Source of the DNA: Martinezella tropici
GTDB taxonomy: Bacteria; Pseudomonadota; Alphaproteobacteria; Rhizobiales; Rhizobiaceae
Direction: 5' to 3'
Length of the DNA stretch: 64,000 nucleotides
Assembly (NCBI RefSeq): GCF_008370325.1
Contig: NZ_VNIP01000007.1
Location: 34,545 to 98,544, forward strand
The notes below the pieces were generated by a model, which worked only from the letters and a program-made list of their open reading frames with translations, was not told the DNA's origin and searched no databases. Positions 36,106 to 44,414 of this stretch are shown here, piece by piece. Position 1 is the first letter of the stretch. Each line of letters starts with the position of its first letter. The position numbers were made by a program, and so were the translations under genes.

Positions 36106-37263
36106 TCAGACCGAATGGCGGCGTGATCTCGTCCTCTGATCAAGGTCGAAGACTTTGAGACCATCCACGGCACTCGGAGGAATGCGCCAGTCTTCCGCGG
36201 CCAGCGCCTTGCGGGCATCGCGCAAGCCGGCCTCCCAATGCTCATGCATCGATAGCGCCGAAAACTCGTAGTCCTTCGAATGCGAGCGAAACTGCTTGTT
36301 GCGATAGATCAGGTGAATGATGGTGACGCCGTAATCGGAGCAATGCTGCTCCAGCTTGCTGATTTCCGGATCGGCCTTGGCCTCTTCGGGAAGTCGGGCA
36401 TAAAGCTCCGATATCGCGCGACGCAGGCGATGGCGCTCCAGAAAGAGATCGGTATTGAGCCGGGTGCGGCTCGAATAGGTGATGTCCTTGCGCCGTTCCT
36501 CCACCTCCTCCAGATCCTGAGGCAGCGGCCCGACGGCGCTGAAGAGATCGACCTGAAAGACGACCGTGTCGATCGCGGCGCCGTTGCGCAGCACGTAGGT
36601 GAGCGGCGTATTCGAGACGAGGCCGCCATCCCAATAATACTCACCGCCGATCTTGATCGCCGGAAAGCCGGGCGGCAGCGCGCCGCTCGCCATGACGTGC
36701 TCGGGCGCTATTCTGATATCCCGGTTGTCGAAGAAAGCGAAGTTGCCGGTGCGCACGTTGACCGCGCCGAGGCTGAGGCGCACCGGACCATGGTTGATCC
36801 GGTCGAAATCGACATGATCGAGCAGCGTCTGGCGCAACTGTTCGGTATCGTAGACGCTGGTGGCACCCGCCGAGCCGCGCGCTTGAAACCATGCCGGGAG
36901 TTGCCAGGGGGAGAAGAAACCGGGCACGCCGAAGGTCGATACCCACCAGCTGCTGACGGTGCGATAGAAAGGGTTCGTCTCTCGCTGTCGCTCCATCAGG
37001 AGGTCCACGGGAAGCTGGATGGTGACCTTGTTCCAGAAGGAGCGCAGCTTCTCAAGCCGCTCGCCCGGCACGTTGCCGGCCATTATGGAGGCGTTGATGG
37101 CGCCGATCGAGATGCCGGCGATCCAGTCCGGTTCGATATTCTGTTCTCTGAGCGCCTGAAAGGCGCCGGCCTGATAAGAGCCGAGCGCGCCGCCGCCCTG
37201 CAGCACGAAAACTTTCTGCGAATAGGCGGACGCTGGATTGGTAAGCGGAGCTGCAATATTCAT
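36106..37263 (-). CDS. Patatin-like phospholipase
   Basis: The 385-residue protein has the oxyanion loop QGGGALGSYQAGAF (22-35), the nucleophile elbow GISIG with Ser52 and the second dyad residue Asp212 in WDGGLVSN. Patatins use a Ser-Asp dyad to release fatty acids from phospholipids. The C-terminal third (after about 265) is helical and ends with an Arg-rich tail. No signal peptide is apparent, so it is cytoplasmic or injected. It is convergent with cycM. An AGGATGGC site precedes the ATG. Confidence 0.92.
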   Translation of the reverse strand: MNIAAPLTNPASAYSQKVFVLQGGGALGSYQAGAFQALREQNIEPDWIAGISIGAINASIMAGNVPGERLEKLRSFWNKVTIQLPVDLLMERQRETNPFYRTVSSWWVSTFGVPGFFSPWQLPAWFQARGSAGATSVYDTEQLRQTLLDHVDFDRINHGPVRLSLGAVNVRTGNFAFFDNRDIRIAPEHVMASGALPPGFPAIKIGGEYYWDGGLVSNTPLTYVLRNGAAIDTVVFQVDLFSAVGPLPQDLEEVEERRKDITYSSRTRLNTDLFLERHRLRRAISELYARLPEEAKADPEISKLEQHCSDYGVTIIHLIYRNKQFRSHSKDYEFSALSMHEHWEAGLRDARKALAAEDWRIPPSAVDGLKVFDLDQRTRSRRHSV

Positions 37264-37384
37264 GTGCCATCCTTTGCTGCGCTCCGGGTGGGAAGGCCGG
37301 GATGCGCAAAACTATGACCATTTTCCTGCCTGCTTCCCCGAATGCGGAGAGATGCCATTGCGAATCGGCGCGTCCGGACCGGCG

Positions 37385-38329
37385 CTAGGCGAGCAGATAG
37401 GCCCAGAGCGACACCGAGAATGCCCCGAGCGCTGTCGTCAAGGTAATCGTCGAGGCGGCGAGACTGTGACCGACGCCGAAGCGATTGGCAATCAGCCATG
37501 CGTTCACACCTGTGGGAACGGCGGCAGTGAGCACGAGTGCTGCCCGCCATTCCGGGCTGAGCCCGAGCAGAAAACCGGCCGCCAGCACGCAGGCGGGCAG
37601 CAGAAGCAGCTTGAAGCTGGCAATCACGCTGGTGATGCCGAGATTGCCCGACAGCCCGTATTGGCGCAGCGCCATGCCGAGCGAGATCAGCGCCGCCGGG
37701 CCAGCGATGTTGGCGATGCTGTCGACCACGGTGCCGAGCGTCGCGGGGATGGGAATGCCTGTGAGGTGAACGACGAGGCCGCAGAAAAGCCCGATGACAA
37801 GCGGATTGCGCACCAGGTTCCTGCCGACCTGCCGTAGCAATTCGCCGGCGCTGCGGCCGGCGCCGGCATTCTCCTTGCGCTCGGCCTGTTCCATCAACAG
37901 CGTGCCGGCGATCATCATGGTCGGCAGGTGCACGGCAATCAGGATCGACATCGCCATGACGCCGTCCGGCCCGACAGTGCGTCCCACCAGCGGCAGGCCG
38001 ATGAAAATCGTATTGGCGAAGGCGGATGAGACGCCGGCAAGCACGCCGATGCGTGCATCCCGCCCGAACATCCGCGTTGCAACGATATGGCCGGCAGTCC
38101 ATGTGACGGCGACACCGGAGAAATAGGCGATCCATAGCCGAAAGGGTGAAGCGCCGCGAAAATTCGCCTCGGCGATGGTCTGGAACAGCAAGAGCGGCAC
38201 GGCGACCTTGAAGACGAACTCGCTCATCGCCTCGCCGACCTCCGCTTTCAACAGGCCGGTGCGTACGATGACCCAGCCGACGAGAATGAGCAGGAAGACC
38301 GGAAGGACATCGGTGAGGATTTCGGACAT
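37385..38329 (-). CDS. AEC family transporter (auxin-efflux-carrier type)
   Basis: The 314-residue integral membrane protein has about ten helices in two groups of five: PVFLLILVGWVIVRTGLL at the N-terminus, NTIFIGLPLVG in the middle of the first half, and VPTGVNAWLIANRFGVG in the second. Members transport malate, malonate or other carboxylates in bacteria; the substrate here is not evident. It stands alone. Its upstream side (38330-38830) is a 501-base gap with a repeat and a candidate small RNA. Confidence 0.88.
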   Translation of the reverse strand: MSEILTDVLPVFLLILVGWVIVRTGLLKAEVGEAMSEFVFKVAVPLLLFQTIAEANFRGASPFRLWIAYFSGVAVTWTAGHIVATRMFGRDARIGVLAGVSSAFANTIFIGLPLVGRTVGPDGVMAMSILIAVHLPTMMIAGTLLMEQAERKENAGAGRSAGELLRQVGRNLVRNPLVIGLFCGLVVHLTGIPIPATLGTVVDSIANIAGPAALISLGMALRQYGLSGNLGITSVIASFKLLLLPACVLAAGFLLGLSPEWRAALVLTAAVPTGVNAWLIANRFGVGHSLAASTITLTTALGAFSVSLWAYLLA

Positions 38330-38395
38330 GCCAGGCGAGGGCCGTGAAAATCGTGGCTCGGGAAGGGCGATCCGGGAGTTGTAGCAGCTTGCTCA

Positions 38396-38500
38396 AAGCA
38401 TGTCGCGCAAAAGTGTGCAGCGGTTTTGCGACGATGACATGCGCAAAATCAAGAGCTTAAAGCGCAGGGAGCGAATCTGAAAGATCGCGACGCGCTGGAC
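38396..38500. repeat. AGCATGTCGCGCAAAAGTG-type intergenic repeat
   Basis: AAGCATGTCGCGCAAAAGTG, then TGCAGCGGTTTTGCGACGAT, GACATGCGCAAAATC, AAGAGCTTAAAGCGC and GCGAATCTGAAAGATCGCGA match a common rhizobial intergenic repeat, related in style to the TTAGAGC family (shared AAAAGTG...AGCGGTTTTGCG core). Confidence 0.8.
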
Positions 38501-38514
38501 GCGTGAGAACCCGT

Positions 38515-38690
38515 AAAAACAAAAAAGCGGGCAATGCCCGCTTGTGTGTCCGGCCCCGCCGGAAAATCCCCCCGGTGCACATGCCGCCAGTTCATCCGTG
38601 GTCGGCCCGCGTACCGGTGAGGCGGAAGGCATCATTCCTTCCCAGACTGGCTCGGAAGCCTTGTGAGCTTCCCATCCCAGCCGCTAGATA
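38515..38690 (-). ncRNA. Candidate trans-acting small RNA with Rho-independent terminator
   Basis: On the minus strand a strong terminator, AAGCGGGC/GCCCGCTT (38525-38532 with 38536-38543) followed by TTTTTTGTTTTT, has no gene to terminate. Upstream of it three further stems can form: GGAAGC/GCTTCC (38654-38659 with 38667-38672), GGAAGG/CCTTCC (38624-38629 with 38637-38642), and GCCAGT/ACTGGC (38586-38591 with 38646-38651), the last enclosing the second. This hairpin series plus terminator is typical of rhizobial sRNAs of 100-180 bases. The 5' end is a guess and no clear promoter was identified. Confidence 0.45.
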
Positions 38691-38830
38691 AGCATTTAGA
38701 GATAGAAAGTGACAGGCAAATGACTGATCGGGATTTAGTTGGCCGCGGCGGCGCTGATTTTTCTTCCAAACTTCGGAAAAACCGATAATACCGGATACCG
38801 GCTATCACCAATACCGGGATCCTCCAATAG

Positions 38831-39823
38831 ATGACTCGCTTCGATGTACTGACCGTCGGCAACGCCATCGTCGACATTATCGCCCGTTGCGACGATCAGT
38901 TCCTGATCGACAACACGATCACCAAAGCCGCTATGAACCTCATAGACGCCGAGCGCGCCGAGCTGCTTTATTCGCGCATGGGCCCGGCTCTGGAAGCCTC
39001 GGGCGGCAGTGCCGGCAACACGGCGGCAGGTGTCGCGAATTTCGGCGGTAAAGCAGCCTATTTCGGCAAGGTCGCCGAAGACCAGCTCGGCCAGATCTTC
39101 GCGCATGATATCCGCGCCCAGGGCGTGCATTACGAAACCAAGGCGAAGGGGACCTTCCCGCCGACCGCCCGTTCGATGATCTTCGTCACCGAGGATGGCG
39201 AACGCTCGATGAACACCTATCTCGGCGCCTGTGTCGAACTTGGGCCTGAAGACGTCGAGGAAGGGGTCGTCGCCGATGCCAAGGTGACCTATTTCGAAGG
39301 CTATCTTTGGGATCCACCGCGCGCCAAGGAAGCTATCCGCGACTGCGCCCGCATTGCCCACGCCAATGGCCGGGAAATGTCGATGACACTGTCCGACAGC
39401 TTCTGCGTCGGCCGCTATCGGCACGAATTCCTTGACCTGATGCGTTCCGGCACCGTCGATATCGTCTTCGCCAACCGCGACGAGGCCTTGTCGTTGTACG
39501 AGACCGATGATTTCGAGAAGGCACTGACGCTGATATCAGCCGATTGCAAGATTGCGGCCGTGACGACAGGCAAGGACGGCGCCGTCATCGTGCGCGGCAA
39601 TGAACGCTATGTGGTCGATGCCCACCCGATCGAGGAGCGCGTTGATACGACCGGTGCGGGCGATCTTTTCGCCGCCGGTTTCCTGTTCGGCTATACGCAG
39701 GGCCGTAGCCTGGAAGATTGCGGCAAGCTCGGCAACCTTGCCGCGGCTATCGTCATCGAGCAGATCGGCCCGCGGCCGATGCGGTCGCTCTCGGAAGCCG
39801 CCAGGGAATTCGGGCTGCTCTGA
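38831..39823 (+). CDS. Adenosine kinase (PfkB family)
   Basis: The 330-residue sugar-kinase-fold protein has the first PfkB signature region SGGSAGNTAAGVANFGGKA (57-75) and the second, DTTGAGDLFAAGFLFGY (272-288), with catalytic base Asp278. The TVGNAIVDI start is typical of rhizobial adenosine kinases, which phosphorylate adenosine to AMP for purine salvage. A terminator follows. GGATCCTCC before the ATG gives only a weak ribosome site. Confidence 0.92.
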   Translation: MTRFDVLTVGNAIVDIIARCDDQFLIDNTITKAAMNLIDAERAELLYSRMGPALEASGGSAGNTAAGVANFGGKAAYFGKVAEDQLGQIFAHDIRAQGVHYETKAKGTFPPTARSMIFVTEDGERSMNTYLGACVELGPEDVEEGVVADAKVTYFEGYLWDPPRAKEAIRDCARIAHANGREMSMTLSDSFCVGRYRHEFLDLMRSGTVDIVFANRDEALSLYETDDFEKALTLISADCKIAAVTTGKDGAVIVRGNERYVVDAHPIEERVDTTGAGDLFAAGFLFGYTQGRSLEDCGKLGNLAAAIVIEQIGPRPMRSLSEAAREFGLL

Positions 39824-39861
39824 CCGAAGTCGTCTTCAGATTCCTAATCTGCAGATCATGG

Positions 39862-39895
39862 AAGCCGCCTTCAGCAAATCGCTGGGCGGCTTTTG
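39862..39895 (+). terminator. Terminator of the adenosine kinase gene
   Basis: AAGCCGCC (39862-39869) pairs with GGCGGCTT (39885-39892); an inner CAGC/GCTG stem encloses AAATC. TTTTGC follows. Confidence 0.85.
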
Positions 39896-39919
39896 CTAAT
39901 GAAGCTGCCAAAGGGCCTC

Positions 39920-40528
39920 TCACCGAAAGAGTGTGGCAGTTCCCGCTTCATAGAGGATGAGGATGCCGAGCGCGATCAGGACGAATGGCACGACCCTGTG
40001 TCCGTATCGCCTGATCGGTGCGCCGAGCTTCGGATGATTGACGAGGGAGTGGGCCGCGCCTAGCCAGATAGCCGTCAGCGCTGCGAAAATGCAGCCGATG
40101 GTCAGGATCTCGTAAGCGGAGCGGGTGGCGAAGAGCGGTGTGTAGATGCTGATATTGTCGCCGCCATTGGCAATCGTCACCAGCGCGACGGCTACGATAT
40201 TGCCGTGCCCGGCTGAGGCTTTCTGGTGATCTTCCGCATCATCTCCCGTCTCGACGCCGTTCCAGTTCTCCCACAATCGCCTCAGGCCGAAATAGATCGG
40301 AGCAAGGCCGAGCAGGCCGACATAGGCGGCCGGAATGACGAGGACGAGCAGCGAGGCGACGGCGCTGAAGCCATAGAGCGCGCCGATGCCGAGATATTGA
40401 CCGATGACGATTTGGTTCAAGCGGAATTTAGGATCGGCAAAGAAACCGAGAAGAACGAAGATGTCATCTATGTTCGTCGAAACGAACGTGGCGATGGCAA
40501 CGCCGAAAACACCAAGCACATAACCCAA
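39920..40528 (-). CDS. CadD-like cadmium resistance/efflux transporter
   Basis: The 202-residue membrane protein has five or six helices. The first half carries FVSTNIDDIFVLLGFF and the second ANGGDNISIYTPLF, the two acidic motifs expected of the CadD/LysE-superfamily fold. CadD members in Gram-positives confer Cd2+ resistance by export; substrate specificity here is inferred. It is transcribed alone and convergent with adenosine kinase. The loop between the halves is acidic (GVETGDDAEDHQ). Confidence 0.87.
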   Translation of the reverse strand: MGYVLGVFGVAIATFVSTNIDDIFVLLGFFADPKFRLNQIVIGQYLGIGALYGFSAVASLLVLVIPAAYVGLLGLAPIYFGLRRLWENWNGVETGDDAEDHQKASAGHGNIVAVALVTIANGGDNISIYTPLFATRSAYEILTIGCIFAALTAIWLGAAHSLVNHPKLGAPIRRYGHRVVPFVLIALGILILYEAGTATLFR

Positions 40529-40617
40529 GATCGCCGCTCTCCCTTTGCGATACCGGATATATCACTGCGCCGGAAAAATCGCGCGGCTGCATTCATCGTG
40601 GAACGATTCGGGTTTGG

Positions 40618-41157
40618 TTATTTGAAGGCTTCGCCGGGGTAAGCGCCCCAGATCTCGGATTGCGCCACCCAGCCCTCGGTGCCGTCGGCGCTGACGAGGC
40701 ACCAGTCGCCGGTGCATTCCTTGACGGTCATCATCACGCCGGGCTGAAGCTTGGCGACGACGGCGGCGGATGGTTGGGACTCACGGCGCATGTTGACGAA
40801 GACGGCCTTGCCCTTGCCCTTCATCCAGGGAGCGGCAATCGCCGAGCGCTGGCCCGACAGCAGCGACTGGTTGACCCAACCCTCGGTGCCGTCGGCATCG
40901 CGCACGCGCCGCCAATTATCATATTCCTGGATGATTTCGACCGGCAGCCCCTGCTTGAGGTAGAGCCACGACACGGCATAATCCGCGCTTGGCCCGATGC
41001 GCAGATTGACGCGTTTCGACTTCAGCGTGACGAAGCGCGGCAGCGGCAGGCCGCTCGGCCCCTTGGCCGCCTGGGCGGCGGCAAGATCCGCTGACGCAGC
41101 GGCCATCATCAGGCCGATTGCGAAAATGGCGCAGGACTTCAATACTTTGCCACGCAT
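40618..41157 (-). CDS. Secreted bacterial SH3 domain protein
   Basis: The 179-residue protein has a signal peptide (about 1-28, ending ADLAAA) and two SH3b modules: VNLRIGPSADYAVSWLYLKQG with WRRVRDADGTEGWVNQSLL, then VNMRRESQPSAAVVAKLQPG with WCLVSADGTEGWVAQSEIWG. SH3b domains bind peptidoglycan or proteins in the periplasm, so it probably helps cell wall metabolism. It is divergent from the 2-hydroxyacid dehydrogenase gene. Confidence 0.9.
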   Translation of the reverse strand: MRGKVLKSCAIFAIGLMMAAASADLAAAQAAKGPSGLPLPRFVTLKSKRVNLRIGPSADYAVSWLYLKQGLPVEIIQEYDNWRRVRDADGTEGWVNQSLLSGQRSAIAAPWMKGKGKAVFVNMRRESQPSAAVVAKLQPGVMMTVKECTGDWCLVSADGTEGWVAQSEIWGAYPGEAFK

Positions 41158-41347
41158 GGGATTTCCGTTCGTTCGTCATGACAAAGGCGCCGTTCCGGCA
41201 ACCTTTCGCTCCGGTGAGCGGCAAATCCCCGGATCGCGTCAGCGAGTTTTGTTTGTCTTCGCCTGCGGGTCTGGTAGAAATGCCCGGAACGGGAAAATTA
41301 TCCTGCTTCTTGGTTAAGAACATCTGAACAAGGCATCGCCGCTCGCC

Positions 41348-42349
41348 ATGACGACGAAGAAAAAACCGAAGGTCTACGTCACGCGCAAACTGCCGGATGC
41401 GGTGGAGACGCGAATGCGCGAACTCTTCGATGCCGAGCTCAATATCGACGATCGCCCGCGCAGCAAGGCCGAGCTGATCCAGGCCGTCCGATCGGTCGAT
41501 GTGCTGGTGCCCACGGTCACCGATCGTATCGACGCAGAGGTGATCGACGAAGCAGGCCCGCAGATGAAGCTCATTGCCAGTTTCTCCAACGGCACGGATC
41601 ATATCGATGTCGAGGCTGCCGCCCGGCGCGGCATCACCGTCACCAATACGCCCAATGTGCTGACCGAAGATACCGCAGACATGACCATGGCGCTCATCCT
41701 CGCCGTGCCGCGGCGTCTGGCGGAAGGTGCGCGCGTGCTGACCGATAATCCCGGCGAGTGGGCCGGATGGTCGCCCACCTGGATGCTCGGCCGCCGCATC
41801 CACGGCAAGCGCATCGGCATCGTCGGCATGGGGCGCATCGGCACGGCCGTCGCCCGCCGTGCCAAGGCCTTCGGCCTGTCGATCCATTATCACAATCGCA
41901 AGCGCGTCAATCCCGCGACCGAGGACGAGCTGGAGGCGACCTATTGGGACAGCCTCGACCAGATGCTCGCCCGCGTCGATATCGTTTCGGTCAATTGCCC
42001 CTCGACCCCGGCCACCTACCATCTGATCTCGGCGCGCCGCCTGGCGCTGCTGCAGCCGACGAGCTACATCGTCAATACGGCGCGCGGCGACGTCATTGAC
42101 GAGACGGCGCTGATCAAGATTCTGCGCGAGGGCAAGATCGCCGGCGCAGGCCTCGACGTGTTCGAGAATGAGCCTGCCGTCAATCCGAAGCTGGTGAAGC
42201 TTGCCAACGAGGGCAAGGTGGTGATCCTGCCGCATATGAGTTCGGCCACGCTCGAAGGCCGAATCGACATGGGCGACAAGGTCATCATCAACATCCGCAC
42301 CTTCATCGACGGTCATCGCCCGCCCAATCGCGTGCTGCCGTTTCGGTGA
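41348..42349 (+). CDS. D-isomer 2-hydroxyacid dehydrogenase (glyoxylate/hydroxypyruvate reductase-like)
   Basis: The 333-residue enzyme has NAD(P)-binding GMGRIG (160-165), and the catalytic set Arg246 (NTARGD), Glu275 (ENEP) and His296 (LPHMSSAT). It reduces 2-keto acids such as glyoxylate or hydroxypyruvate, or acts in reverse; the exact substrate is not clear. The segment SFSNGTDHID (79-88) matches the substrate loop of the GhrB/glycerate dehydrogenase group. A MurA-paralogue gene follows by 142 bases. Confidence 0.9.
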   Translation: MTTKKKPKVYVTRKLPDAVETRMRELFDAELNIDDRPRSKAELIQAVRSVDVLVPTVTDRIDAEVIDEAGPQMKLIASFSNGTDHIDVEAAARRGITVTNTPNVLTEDTADMTMALILAVPRRLAEGARVLTDNPGEWAGWSPTWMLGRRIHGKRIGIVGMGRIGTAVARRAKAFGLSIHYHNRKRVNPATEDELEATYWDSLDQMLARVDIVSVNCPSTPATYHLISARRLALLQPTSYIVNTARGDVIDETALIKILREGKIAGAGLDVFENEPAVNPKLVKLANEGKVVILPHMSSATLEGRIDMGDKVIINIRTFIDGHRPPNRVLPFR

Positions 42350-42491
42350 TCGAAGCGTCCTGATTCGCCCGTCGAAACCGGGCTGAATACCAGGCTGCAA
42401 ATTTCATCTCAGTTCCCTCTCGCCGGCCATGCGCATGTCATAAAGTCGGCCCAGAGGTGACCGCAAACACAAATCAGGAAGGGCGGAAATC

Positions 42492-43805
42492 ATGGCGCGG
42501 GCGCTGCCGCATGAGCGGATTCAATATGTGGTCGAGGGCGGCTTCAAGCTGTCGGGCGAGATCGAGCCGAGCGGCAACAAGAACGCCGCATTGCCGATCA
42601 TCGCCGCATCGCTTCTGACCGATCAACGCGTCGAGCTCAGCAACGTGCCACGCATCCGCGATGTCGAGGCGCTGGTGGAGCTGATCCAATCCGTCGGCGC
42701 CAAGGTGCGTTGGCTCGGTCGCAACGAGCTCGAAATTGAAGCGCGGGAGCTTCGGCCCGCCAATCTCGATCCCGATCTCTGTGCCCGCATCCGCGCCTCC
42801 ATCCTGCTTGCCGGTCCGATGCTGGCGCGCTGCGGCGAGATCACCCTGCCGCCGCCCGGCGGCGATATCATCGGTCGCCGGCGCGTCGATACGCATTTCC
42901 TGGCGCTGGAGCAGCTCGGCACCAAGATCGAGGTCAACAGCGTCTACAGCTTCCGCACGGAAGGGCTGCGTGGCGCCGATGTCTTCCTTGACGAGCCATC
43001 CGTGACGGCAACGGAAAATGCGCTTTGCGCCGCGGTTTTCGCTGAAGGGACGACGATCTTGCGCAATTGCGCCTCAGAGCCGCATGTGCAGGATCTTGCT
43101 CGTTTCTTGATTGCCATGGGCGCTCGGATCGAGGGCGTCGGCACCAATATGATGACCATCCATGGAGGCCAGCGGCTCGGCGGTGCATCGCATCGCATCG
43201 GCCCCGATCACAATGAGGTTGGCTCACTGATCGGCCTTGCTGCCGTCACCGGCTCGGAAATCACCATCCGCCGTGCAGGCGTCGAGCATCTGCGTTCCAC
43301 CCTGATGACCTTCGAGCGCCTCGGCATCCGCTGCCAGATCGATGGCGACGATCTCATCATCCGCTCCGGTCAGGAGATGAAGATCCAGCCTGATTTCGGC
43401 GGCCATATTCCGAAGATCGAAGACCAGCCCTGGCCGGCCTTTCCGGCCGATACCATGTCGATCGCCATCGTCACCGCCTCGCAATGCGATGGTGTCGTGC
43501 TGATGTTCGAGAAAATGTTCGAAAGCCGCATGTTCTTCGTCGACAAGCTGATCGCCATGGGTGCCCGCATCGTATTGTGCGATCCGCATCGCGCCATCGT
43601 CGCCGGCCCCTCCAAGCTGCGAGCCGCCCAGCTCGAAAGCCCGGATATTCGCGCCGGCATGGCGATGCTGATCGCGGCGATGTGCGCCGAGGGCACGAGC
43701 GTCATCAACAATGCCCAACAGATCGAGCGTGGCTATGAGCGCATCGAGGAGCGGCTGAACGCCATGGGTGCCCGCATTACCCGCATCCCGCCCCGCGAGG
43801 CGTGA
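42492..43805 (+). CDS. MurA-family enolpyruvyl transferase with Cys-to-Asp active site
   Basis: This 437-residue EPSP-synthase-fold protein matches UDP-GlcNAc 1-carboxyvinyltransferase: GNKNAALPI with Lys30/Asn31 (E. coli Lys22/Asn23), Arg130 (Arg120 equivalent) in IGRRRVD, and FPADT near residue 319. The catalytic loop reads PPGGDIIGRRRVD, so residue 125 is Asp where most MurA enzymes have Cys115. Asp at this site is known to keep activity and to give natural fosfomycin resistance in other bacteria. It may be a second MurA or a relative acting on another nucleotide sugar. AGGAAGG precedes the ATG. It is not next to other cell wall genes. Confidence 0.85.
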   Translation: MARALPHERIQYVVEGGFKLSGEIEPSGNKNAALPIIAASLLTDQRVELSNVPRIRDVEALVELIQSVGAKVRWLGRNELEIEARELRPANLDPDLCARIRASILLAGPMLARCGEITLPPPGGDIIGRRRVDTHFLALEQLGTKIEVNSVYSFRTEGLRGADVFLDEPSVTATENALCAAVFAEGTTILRNCASEPHVQDLARFLIAMGARIEGVGTNMMTIHGGQRLGGASHRIGPDHNEVGSLIGLAAVTGSEITIRRAGVEHLRSTLMTFERLGIRCQIDGDDLIIRSGQEMKIQPDFGGHIPKIEDQPWPAFPADTMSIAIVTASQCDGVVLMFEKMFESRMFFVDKLIAMGARIVLCDPHRAIVAGPSKLRAAQLESPDIRAGMAMLIAAMCAEGTSVINNAQQIERGYERIEERLNAMGARITRIPPREA

Positions 43806-43831
43806 AGGCTCCAAACGTCGGCGGAAGATGC

Positions 43832-43936
43832 GCTAGAGCAATTCCAGCAAAAGTGCGAAGCGGTTTTGCGTCCGGAACTGCGTAAAAACAAGAGGATAGA
43901 GCGTTTTCGCGATTCGAAGAAAAGCGGAAATGTTCT
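43832..43936. repeat. TTAGAGCAATTCC-type intergenic repeat, copy 2
   Basis: CTAGAGCAATTCCAGCAAAA, then GTGCGAAGCGGTTTTGCGTC, GGAACTGCGTAAAAACAAGA and AGAGCGTTTTCGCGATTCG. It occupies the gap between the MurA paralogue and the convergent GNAT gene and reaches the GNAT stop codon. Confidence 0.85.
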
Positions 43937-44414
43937 AGGCTATCGCCTTGCGCATCTCGATCGATGTCGTCCGATCAAAGCCTGCGTGACGGTTTTCGGC
44001 AGTCTTCCGGAAGCCCCAGGCGGCGAAGGTGGCATGGTTGCCGATCAGCTCGATCCGCGTTTCCAGCCTCAGGGTCTTAAGGCCAAGCTCCCGAGCCGTT
44101 GTCTCGGCCAGGTCAAGCAGGCGTTTGCCGATGCCCTTGCCCTGCGCAGTCGGCAGCACGGCGAGCTTACCGACATAAAGACTTTCCGTCTCCGGTCGGC
44201 AGAAAATGCAACCGGCTAACTGTTTGCCTTCGAATGCGACGTAAGCGATCTCGCTGCTTGCCTTTAGCTTCAACGTTTCGGGCGTCAGGCCAAGCGCGGA
44301 GGAGGGAGGATCGATCTGTCCGTTCATATAGGCGAAGGATGCCAGGATGAGATCCAGCAACGCATCCCAGCGGTCGAAGCCCTCATCAAGGCGACGAAAC
44401 GTGATTTCGCTCAT
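43935..44414 (-). CDS. GNAT family N-acetyltransferase
   Basis: The 159-residue protein has the GNAT core: LAGCIFCRPETESLYVGKLAV, then the acetyl-CoA loop AQGKGIGKRLLDLAE (about 91-105) and a C-terminal GNHATFAAWGF segment (about 125-135). Substrate unknown. Its ATG overlaps the stop of the MoeB-like gene by four bases, so the pair is coupled. The stop codon abuts a TTAGAGC-family repeat. Confidence 0.88.
   Translation of the reverse strand: MSEITFRRLDEGFDRWDALLDLILASFAYMNGQIDPPSSALGLTPETLKLKASSEIAYVAFEGKQLAGCIFCRPETESLYVGKLAVLPTAQGKGIGKRLLDLAETTARELGLKTLRLETRIELIGNHATFAAWGFRKTAENRHAGFDRTTSIEMRKAIA

Noticed and set aside
38393..38635. Minus-strand open frame of 80 codons
   Set aside because: It runs through a strong terminator and an intergenic repeat, and its product is low-complexity.
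38515..38690. 6S RNA
   Set aside because: The region folds as several local hairpins plus a terminator rather than a long rod with a central bubble and closing end stem.
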